Shown: in pieces, positions 1 to 4,456 of the stretch
Numbering within the stretch: the stretch's first letter is position 1
Layout of the letters: every line of letters begins with the position of its first letter
Assembly (NCBI GenBank): GCA_012837465.1
Contig: DURG01000303.1
Location: forward strand, 1-6,425
DNA length: 6,425 nt
Direction: 5' to 3'
Source of the DNA: Propionibacterium sp.
Lineage (GTDB): Bacteria; Actinomycetota; Actinomycetes; Propionibacteriales; Propionibacteriaceae
The notes under the pieces: generated by a model
The model's database searches: none
What the model was told of the DNA's origin: nothing
Seen by the model: the letters and a program-made list of their open reading frames with translations, nothing else
Made by a program: the position numbers and the translations under genes

Positions 1-1
1 A

Positions 2-334
2 GGCAGTTGGCGCGAGCTGATCGCCTCGCTCGCATTGGTGGTGGCAGCGGCCTACGGCTCGCGTTGGCTGGCCGGGCTGAAGCACGCGGCGTGGTTCACC
101 CCGCTTGTTGCGACGGGGCAGTTGGCTATGACGGCCTATGTCCTGCAATTGGTGGTGCTTCGGGTTATCACCGACGTTGTCTACGCGGGCGGGCGCGATG
201 ACCACTGGTGGGTGTTGGGGGTGCTGACCGCTGGCGTGGTCGCCTTCTGTACGGCGTGGCGCCGTTGGGTGGGGCGAGGGCCGCTGGAGCGCGTGTTGCG
301 GCTACCCCTGACGGCCCTTCGCGCCGACCGTTGA
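2..334 (+). CDS. C-terminal part of a DUF418-family membrane protein (5' end outside window)
   Basis: The frame is open from the left edge to TGA at 332-334, giving 110 residues of a longer protein. Two hydrophobic stretches are visible (residues ~8-20 and ~34-52), followed by a Trp-rich third (~65-80). The segment GQLAMTAYVLQ and the closing GPLERVLRLPLTAL resemble the conserved end of DUF418 proteins (Gx-MALTNYLLQ ... GPLEWLLR), which are multi-pass membrane proteins of unclear function. About 18 of the last 100 codons end in A or T, clearly more than in the M20 or res genes here, so this segment may be of different origin. The last 33 bp overlap, on the opposite strand, the end of the HEPN-like fragment. 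The family call rests on two motifs recalled from memory; no function is inferred. Confidence 0.72.
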   Translation, partial: GSWRELIASLALVVAAAYGSRWLAGLKHAAWFTPLVATGQLAMTAYVLQLVVLRVITDVVYAGGRDDHWWVLGVLTAGVVAFCTAWRRWVGRGPLERVLRLPLTALRADR

Positions 335-512
335 TTGCTCCAGCAGATCGTTGATTTCGGCGAAGAAGGCCCACGCGTCCTCCAGATCGGCCAAGCCCGC
401 CGGGGGATGTTTGTCCGACCCATAGGCGGTGGCGTTGCGCACCAGGCGCAGCCACTCGAAAGCGTCCCTGTCGAAGCCTTTGAGTAGTTTCGCCGCCGCC
501 TGACCCGTCGCG
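302..512 (-). pseudogene. 3' fragment of a HEPN-like gene, paralogue of the gene at 1024-1443
   Basis: Read on the minus strand, this frame matches residues ~79-139 of the intact HEPN-like protein downstream, with about 41 of 60 positions identical. The identical blocks are AATGQAAAKL, FEWLRLVRNAT, YGSDK and DLEDAW. The fragment then continues for ten residues to a TAG stop (complement of 302-304). The N-terminal ~78 residues are missing. Homology stops near 512, exactly where purL sequence begins on the other strand. The frame stays open further (a nominal start lies at 769), but that stretch is antisense to the purL remnant and is not protein-like. It keeps RNATAY, the same R-x4-Y motif as the intact copy. 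It is more likely a remnant left by recombination than a functional gene. Confidence 0.78.
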
Positions 513-515
513 GCG

Positions 516-884
516 CTGGGCCGGGTGATGGGGGAGGCCGCGCGGCGCGGGCTGCTGTCGTCGGCGCATGACCTGAGCGAGGGTGGCTTGGCCGTGGCGC
601 TGGCCGAGTCGGCGTTCAAGGGCGGGCACGGCTTCGCGGTGACGCTGCCGGAGGGGTGCCCCACCGTCGAACTGTTCGCGGAGTCCGCGGCGCGCGCCAT
701 CGTGTCGCTGCCGGGCAGCTCCGCGGAGGAGTTCAGGGCGCTCTGCGAGGAGTGCGGCGTGCCCGGCATCCGGTTGGGCGAGGTGACGGATGCGGGCGAG
801 CTGGAGTTCGTCGGCCTGTTCGCAGTGCCGGTCGACGAGGCGAAGGCCGCGTGGTCGTCGCCGATCCCGGCCGCGATGAGCTAG
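516..884 (+). pseudogene. purL: purL 3' fragment (phosphoribosylformylglycinamidine synthase subunit II, C-terminal end)
   Basis: This frame encodes the last ~120 residues of PurL, the ATP-dependent enzyme that converts FGAR to FGAM in purine synthesis. The diagnostic block is LLSSAHDLSEGGLAVALAE at 543-599, from the second AIRS_C-type domain. It is followed by an LFAESAARAIVSL segment and a typical end ...AAWSSPIPAAMS with TAG at 882-884. Full PurL of this type is usually ~740-770 residues, so roughly five sixths is missing and neither the ATP-binding nor most of the substrate site is present. An upstream in-frame stop (501-503) closes the frame just inside the HEPN-like fragment. GTG/ATG codons at 525 and 528 could start translation but have no clear ribosome binding site. 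The frame has no internal stop, which suggests a fairly recent event. An intact purL must be elsewhere if the organism makes purines. Confidence 0.85.
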
Positions 885-911
885 TCGCCTGCTGCCCCGA
901 GTTCGTCGGGC

Positions 912-974
912 CAACACGGTCGGGTCCCGAGTGCCTCGGGGCAGCACGGTCGGGTCCCGAGTGCCTCGCGGGTG
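912..974. repeat. Two 30-bp tandem repeats, each containing a cccgag-tgc-ctcg hairpin
   Basis: Bases 915-938 and 945-968 are identical, with a 30-bp period. A degenerate third unit lies just before (885-914, ccccgagttcgtcggg). The first complete unit forms a hairpin, cccgag (926-931) with ctcggg (935-940) around a 3-nt loop, extendable by a G-T and a G-C pair. The second unit has the same stem broken by an extra C. The array fills much of the convergent gap between the purL remnant (ends 884) and the HEPN-like gene (ends 1024 on the other strand). It could act as a terminator for either side, although no T-run follows. Confidence 0.8.
926..940. terminator. Possible bidirectional terminator hairpin
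   Basis: A perfect 6-bp GC-rich stem with a 3-nt loop sits between two convergent reading frames, about 85 bp past the stop of the HEPN-like gene. There is no T-tract on either side, so this is a weak call. Position between convergent genes is the main support. Confidence 0.3.
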
Positions 975-1023
975 ACTGCCGTCAGCACGGACCAGTTGAT
1001 CCGCGAGGTGTATCGAGGGACGA

Positions 1024-1443
1024 TCAGCCCTCCATCAGGCCCTGGAGGTCGCGGGCGAACTCCCAGGCGTCCTCGAGGTCCTGCATGGTGGCGCCGGGGC
1101 GCTTGTCGGAGCCGTACTCCGTCGCATTGCGCACGAGGCGCAGCCATTCGAAGCCGTTGGTGTCGAACCCCTTGACGAGCTTGGCCGCCGCCTGCCCCGT
1201 CGCGGCATGCGAGCCGGCCGACTTCGCCCGGAAGCCGTGGTCGAGCAGCAGCGCCGTGAGCTCCTTGCGGATGGAGTCATAGGCCAGCGAGAACGCGCCC
1301 GCCACGTCGGTGTGGCCGATCATCCGTGAGCTGGCCAGGTGGGCCTTGGCCTGCTCCCGCAGCACCGCGACCTGCCGCGGATCCTTCTCCACGGTCTCGA
1401 TGCGGCGCTCCTTGATCAGGTCTGCCAACTCCTTGCGCACCAT
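1024..1443 (-). CDS. HEPN-like protein, partner of the upstream HTH-nucleotidyltransferase (candidate toxin)
   Basis: This is a 139-residue, largely helical, charged protein. The central segment LAYDSIRKELTALLLDHGFRA (residues ~53-73) is followed by GSHAATGQAAAKL and then LRLVRNATEYGSD (101-113). That order resembles a group of HEPN proteins that pair with HTH-nucleotidyltransferases, in which an AYD-x-R helix, a G-x-R turn with a His, and an RN-x-x-EY helix recur. HEPN domains are often RNases with an R-x4-6-H motif. Here R105 is followed at the His position by Tyr110 (R-x4-Y), so RNase activity cannot be assumed. The ATG at 1443 was chosen because it begins a typical amphipathic N-terminus, with GGTGA four bases upstream. 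The longer frame to 1509 would overlap the previous gene and adds unlikely sequence. The gene lies 49 bp downstream of its partner on the same strand, so the two are probably co-transcribed. No database search was possible. Confidence 0.78.
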   Translation of the reverse strand: MVRKELADLIKERRIETVEKDPRQVAVLREQAKAHLASSRMIGHTDVAGAFSLAYDSIRKELTALLLDHGFRAKSAGSHAATGQAAAKLVKGFDTNGFEWLRLVRNATEYGSDKRPGATMQDLEDAWEFARDLQGLMEG

Positions 1444-1492
1444 GGCTTCACCATACGTGGCTCGGGCCGGGCAGGTGGCCGCCGTCGAAACG

Positions 1493-2074
1493 CTAAGCCT
1501 CCACGGCAAGCCTCACCAGCGGAGCGTCGCGCACCGTCTTGGCGAAGCCGGTGCTGGGGTCGTCCCACTCGTCGCGGGGGAGGACGGTGAGGTTGACGTC
1601 GCGGTGGAGCGCCGCCGTCGCCTCCGCTTGGACGCGGGCCGCGGCGCGGCTGGAGACGGCACCGACCACCAGCACGTCGACGTCCTCGGGGAAGGGCCCG
1701 GGTTCGCCGAGTCGCCTGGCCGCCCATGAGCCGTAGAGGTAGGCCTCCTCGAGGCCGCGGAGTTGGCTGAGCAGCGGCGGCAGGACGGCGGGCGGGCCGT
1801 AGGTGAGCGTGAGCAGCTCGGTGAGCGACGGTGTGAGCGGATGGTCGCCGTTCGAACGCACGAGGCGGGCGCGGCCGATGCGCCGCTCGTCGATCACCCC
1901 AGCCTCGGCCAGCCGCTCGACCTCGGTGTGCACCGTGCTGAGCCCGGCGTCGAGGTGGTCGGCGAGCTCGGTGAGCGTGTACTCCCTGCTCGGGTGGAGG
2001 AAGAGGGCGGCGAGGAGGTCGCCCTGCAGGTCCGTGCGGAGCAGGGGCGCGAGCGTCGGCGGCCGTTGTTTCAT
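1493..2074 (-). CDS. Winged-HTH / minimal nucleotidyltransferase fusion protein (MNT-like; candidate antitoxin and autoregulator)
   Basis: Numbering here is from the longer frame starting at 2089. Residues ~22-80 form a winged helix-turn-helix (LTELADHLDAGLSTVHTEVERL, then a basic wing RRIGRARLVRSN). Residues ~115-198 resemble a polymerase-beta-type minimal nucleotidyltransferase: GS at 120-121, the metal-binding DVD at 136-138 in front of LVVG, and a later RDVNLTVL strand where the third acidic position is occupied by Asn, as I recall is common in HTH-linked members. The GS-to-DxD spacing is 14 residues, slightly longer than usual. In type VII toxin-antitoxin pairs such an enzyme AMPylates its HEPN partner; applying that here is inference. 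I chose ATG at 2074 because TATTCT lies exactly six bases upstream, fitting a leaderless transcript. ATG at 2089 (five residues longer) is possible, but its GGAG abuts the start codon. The HTH suggests it binds its own promoter, where four palindromes lie. Its partner gene follows 49 bp downstream. Confidence 0.85.
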   Translation of the reverse strand: MKQRPPTLAPLLRTDLQGDLLAALFLHPSREYTLTELADHLDAGLSTVHTEVERLAEAGVIDERRIGRARLVRSNGDHPLTPSLTELLTLTYGPPAVLPPLLSQLRGLEEAYLYGSWAARRLGEPGPFPEDVDVLVVGAVSSRAAARVQAEATAALHRDVNLTVLPRDEWDDPSTGFAKTVRDAPLVRLAVEA

Positions 2075-2080
2075 GAAAAC

Positions 2081-2086
2081 AGAATA
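2081..2086 (-). promoter_or_regulatory. -10-like hexamer TATTCT for the MNT/HEPN operon
   Basis: On the minus strand TATTCT is followed by six bases and then ATG at 2074, the spacing expected if transcription starts at the A of the start codon (leaderless mRNA, common in Actinobacteria). I see no convincing -35 hexamer at 16-18 bp. The first palindrome (2112-2125) would overlap or lie just upstream of the -35 position. Confidence 0.5.
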
Positions 2087-2111
2087 CATCTCCGGTTACT
2101 GTGAAGCATGC

Positions 2112-2229
2112 CAAATCTAGATTTGCGCTCCGGGACGCTCGCAAATCTAGATCTGGGGGCGATCCCCGCACCGAGGTGGACCGCGCGAATCTAGATTTGG
2201 GCTGCCTGACGATCGCAAATCTAGATTTG
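2112..2229. promoter_or_regulatory. Array of four 14-bp palindromes (CAAATCTAGATTTG), candidate operators
   Basis: Copies lie at 2112-2125 (perfect), 2142-2155 (one change, ATCTG end), 2186-2199 (one change, CGAAT start) and 2216-2229 (perfect). Start-to-start spacing is 30, 44 and 30 bp, so the array is symmetric about 2170. The 16-nt spacers inside the two pairs match at 11 positions, so the layout probably arose by duplication of a two-site unit (~46 bp, 74 bp apart). It occupies the divergent gap between the nucleotidyltransferase gene and the M20 gene, nearly centred between their starts. The AT-rich sites stand out in GC-rich DNA, and each has CTAG, a tetramer scarce in many bacteria. 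The likely reader is the HTH of the adjacent MNT protein (inference). Alternatively this is a dispersed intergenic repeat unrelated to the operon. Confidence 0.75.
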
Positions 2230-2267
2230 GGCGCGGTGGCCGGATGGGGCCACGGGGGAGGGCTGAG

Positions 2268-2273
2268 TAGGCT
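2268..2273 (+). promoter_or_regulatory. -10-like hexamer TAGGCT for the M20 peptidase gene
   Basis: TAGGCT is followed by six bases (ggtcgc) and ATG at 2280, matching the actinobacterial TANNNT leaderless layout. A purine-rich gggggaggg at 2254-2262 lies 17 bases or more from the ATG, too far for a normal ribosome binding site. No clear -35 is visible. The nearest palindrome ends at 2229. Confidence 0.5.
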
Positions 2274-2279
2274 GGTCGC

Positions 2280-3614
2280 ATGAGCCTGAATGACCGCGTC
2301 AACGAAGTCCTGCCGTCCGTCCTGAGCGACCTGAAGCGACTCATCGCCATCCCGTCCATCTCCTCGCTGCCGGAGCACGACGACGACGTGCTGACCGCCG
2401 CGGAGACCGTGGCCGAGTTGCTGCGCGAGGTCGGCTGCCCCGACGTGCAGTTCCTCGAGGCCGGCGGCAAGCCCGCCGTCTACGGCCACTTCCCGGCGCC
2501 CGAGGGCCAGCCCACCGTGCTGCTGTACGCGCACTACGACGTGCAGCCCATCGGCGACGCGGATGCCTGGACCACCCCCGCCTTCTCCGCCACCGAGCGC
2601 GACGGCCGCCTCTACGCCCGCGGCTCGGCCGACGACAAGGCCGGCGTCGCCCTCCACCTCACCGCACTCCGGGCCTTCGAGGGCAAGCCGCCGGTCGGCG
2701 TGAAGGTGTTCATCGAGGGCGAGGAAGAGATCGGCTCCCCGTCGATGAAGGACCTCCTCGACAAGTTCCCCAACGAACTCGCCGCCGACATCTTCGTCAT
2801 CGCGGACTCCATGAACTGGACAGTCGGCCAGCCCGCGCTCACCACCACGCTGCGCGGCCTCATCGACGCCGTGGTCACCGTCTCCACGCTCGAATCGGGC
2901 GTGCACTCCGGCCAGTGGGGCGGCCTCGCGCCCGATGCGCTCACCACGCTGTGCAAGGTGCTCGCCACGCTGCACGACGACAAGGGCAACGTCGCCATCG
3001 AGGGCCTGAAGGCGGATCCCGAGCCGGAGATCGACTACGAGGACGACGCCCAGCTCCGCTCGGAGGCCGGCATCCTCGACGGCGTCCAGTGGATCGGCGA
3101 GGGCAAGGCCTCGGCCCGCATGTGGACCAAGCCCGCGTGCTCGGTGCTCGCCATCGACGCGACCCCGGTCAAGGACGCCTCCAACACCCTCATCCCGTCA
3201 GCCCGCGCCAAGGTCAGCGTGCGGCTCGCCCCGGGCGACGACCCGGTCACCGCCGAGCAGGCCCTGCGCGCACACCTGGAGAAGCACACGCCCTGGGGCG
3301 CGAGGATCGACATCAAGTCGGAGCGCGGGGGAGCGGGCAGCCGCACCAGCCTCGAGGACGAGCGCGCCCAGGCCGGCGTCGCCGCCATCACCGAGGCCTT
3401 CGGCGTCGCGCCGGTGGAGATGGGCATCGGCGGCTCCATCCCGATCGTGGGCGAGTTCGCCAAGCGCAATGACGGTGCCTTGGTGCTGGTCACCGCCGTC
3501 GTCGACCCGACGTCGAGGATGCACGGCATCGACGAGTCGCTCGACCTGGGCGACTTCGCCAAGGCCGCGCTCGCCGAGACCCTGCTGCTCCAGAACCTCA
3601 GCGTCGCTCCCTGA
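2280..3614 (+). CDS. M20-family metallopeptidase (dipeptidase-like, CNDP/DapE superfamily)
   Basis: This is a 444-residue protein with the full set of M20 two-zinc motifs: YAHYDVQP (His85, with Asp87), GSADDK (bridging Asp118), EGEEEIGSP (general base Glu149, metal Glu150), IADSMNW (metal Asp176), GVHSG (His209, which reaches across the dimer in this family) and SRMHGIDE (metal His415). The lid/dimerisation domain spans about 190-305 and the catalytic domain flanks it on both sides. Length is normal for M20 dipeptidases of the carnosinase type, which cleave di- or tripeptides in the cytoplasm; there is no signal peptide. The exact substrate cannot be read from the sequence. The ATG at 2280 is supported by TAGGCT six bases upstream and by the MSLNDRVNEVLPSVLSDL start typical of the family. 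The gene stands alone: divergent from the MNT/HEPN operon, convergent with resA. Its stop codon lies inside the left edge of an inverted repeat. Confidence 0.93.
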   Translation: MSLNDRVNEVLPSVLSDLKRLIAIPSISSLPEHDDDVLTAAETVAELLREVGCPDVQFLEAGGKPAVYGHFPAPEGQPTVLLYAHYDVQPIGDADAWTTPAFSATERDGRLYARGSADDKAGVALHLTALRAFEGKPPVGVKVFIEGEEEIGSPSMKDLLDKFPNELAADIFVIADSMNWTVGQPALTTTLRGLIDAVVTVSTLESGVHSGQWGGLAPDALTTLCKVLATLHDDKGNVAIEGLKADPEPEIDYEDDAQLRSEAGILDGVQWIGEGKASARMWTKPACSVLAIDATPVKDASNTLIPSARAKVSVRLAPGDDPVTAEQALRAHLEKHTPWGARIDIKSERGGAGSRTSLEDERAQAGVAAITEAFGVAPVEMGIGGSIPIVGEFAKRNDGALVLVTAVVDPTSRMHGIDESLDLGDFAKAALAETLLLQNLSVAP

Positions 3615-3764
3615 GCGTGCCCCGCGAGCCTGCGAGCCGGACACGACGAAGGGCCCCCGCAGCATGTCCTGCTTCGCAACCACGGCTTTGTGCCTGCGGA
3701 GCTGGTCAAGCTACGGGGGCCCTTCGTCGTCGCTGGCTCGTTCCTCGCCGGCGACGCTCAGGGA
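3608..3764. repeat. ~157-bp imperfect palindrome with a perfect 17-bp core stem; likely bidirectional terminator
   Basis: Bases 3643-3659 (acgacgaagggcccccg) are the exact reverse complement of 3714-3730. The pairing continues inwards with scattered mismatches (agc, tg, cc, gct, cgca, cac blocks) to a loop near 3684-3689. It continues outwards through gcgag and cgagcc blocks to a perfect outer arm tccctgagcgt (3608-3618), matched by acgctcaggga (3754-3764). A transcript from either strand would fold into a long hairpin. It sits between the convergent M20 and resA genes and probably ends both transcripts. No T-run follows the stem, so termination is inferred from position and strength. Confidence 0.8.
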
Positions 3765-3869
3765 CCAGCGCTCGCTGGCTCGTTCCTCGCCGGCGACGCT
3801 CAGGGACCAGCGCTCAACCGGCGACGCTCCGGGACCAGCGCTCGCTGGCGACGCTCAGGGAGCAGCGTT
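3731..3869. repeat. 42-bp tandem repeat array, two perfect and two shortened units
   Basis: Bases 3731-3772 and 3773-3814 are identical 42-mers. Each begins with cgctgg and carries its inverse ccagcg near the end, with a cgccggcg palindrome in the middle. A shortened unit (3818-3842) keeps the right half with one change (gctccggga). A fourth (3843-3869) lacks the ctcgttcctcgc part and has cagggagcagcgtt. The first unit doubles as the right arm of the palindrome at 3608-3764. The array runs up to the stop codon of the resA-like gene on the opposite strand. No coding frame through it resembles a protein. Confidence 0.85.
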
Positions 3870-4456
3870 CAACCGGCGTTCGAGATCCGGTCGAGCTGCT
3901 CGTCCATCTGGGCGCGGTTCATGATGCCCGCGTGCACCGACTGCACCTGGCCGTCGGCGTCGATGAAGAAGTGCATCGGTACGCCGCGCACCTGGTACTG
4001 CGACGACAGTTGCGTCGTCGGGTCCACGATGTGGGTGTAGGTCAGGCCCAACTTCTCGACGTACGGCGCGACCTCGCTGACTGTCTCACCCAAGTACACG
4101 GCGAGCACCTCGACGTCGTCGCGGGCCTCGTAGGCAGCCTGGATGTCGGGGTTCTCCGCGCGGCACGACGAGCACCACGTGGCGTTGAACATCAGCCACA
4201 CCGGCTTGCCCGCGTACTCGGACAGCGAGACGGTGGACTCGTCGATGGTCAGCCCGGTGAAGTCCGTGGCCGCGTCCCCCACCTTGGGCGCGGGGGCCGA
4301 CTGCTCCGCAGAGAGCGTGACCTCGCTCATGGCGCCCGCCGCCGTGCCCTGCTGGCCGCGCACGAACCAGATGCCCGCCAGGATCAGCGCAGTGGTGACC
4401 ACGAGCACCGCGACGGAGACCAGGCGGCTGTCCGCCAGCGACGTCGGCCTAGCCAT
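3869..4456 (-). CDS. resA: Membrane-anchored thioredoxin-like protein of the ResA/TlpA family (cytochrome c maturation)
   Basis: This is a 195-residue protein. Residues ~11-31 form an N-terminal hydrophobic anchor (RLVSVAVLVVTTALILAGIW), followed by a short linker and a TlpA/ResA-type thioredoxin domain (~57-195). The redox motif is WCSSC (Cys95, Cys98), and GVP (Pro160) supplies the cis-proline. The domain faces the outside of the membrane. ResA-type proteins reduce the CXXCH cysteines of apocytochrome c before heme attachment; an antioxidant or general thiol role is a less likely alternative. The ATG at 4456 overlaps the end of the ccsB gene by 8 nt (ATGGCTAG) and has no good ribosome binding site of its own, so translational coupling is likely. 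Position directly after resB and ccsB supports the maturation role. It is the last gene of the operon and ends next to the repeat array. Confidence 0.87.
   Translation of the reverse strand: MARPTSLADSRLVSVAVLVVTTALILAGIWFVRGQQGTAAGAMSEVTLSAEQSAPAPKVGDAATDFTGLTIDESTVSLSEYAGKPVWLMFNATWCSSCRAENPDIQAAYEARDDVEVLAVYLGETVSEVAPYVEKLGLTYTHIVDPTTQLSSQYQVRGVPMHFFIDADGQVQSVHAGIMNRAQMDEQLDRISNAG

Noticed and set aside
302..769. Complete 155-residue HEPN-like gene starting at 769
   Set aside because: Only the part up to ~512 matches the HEPN-like paralogue. The N-terminal half is antisense to strongly conserved PurL sequence.
912..974. CRISPR array
   Set aside because: The repeats are directly adjacent with no unique spacers, and there are only two full units. 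No cas genes are present.
1444..1509. Longer N-terminus for the HEPN-like protein
   Set aside because: It would overlap the nucleotidyltransferase stop and add Pro/Ala/Cys-rich residues unlike the rest. ATG 1443 has a plausible GGTGA.
302..1509. Insertion sequence flanked by the two HEPN-like copies
   Set aside because: The two copies are in the same orientation, but no transposase, terminal inverted repeats or target duplication can be seen between or around them.
2112..2229. CRISPR array or replication-origin iterons
   Set aside because: The repeats are true 14-bp palindromes with related spacers, not unique ones. There is no replication gene or DnaA-box pattern, and the site lies at a divergent promoter.
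1416..2975. 519-codon open frame on the minus strand
   Set aside because: It covers parts of the HEPN-like, nucleotidyltransferase and M20 genes in other frames and runs through the promoter palindromes. Repeated NLDL peptides in this region are just translations of the AATCTAGATTTG repeats in another minus-strand frame.
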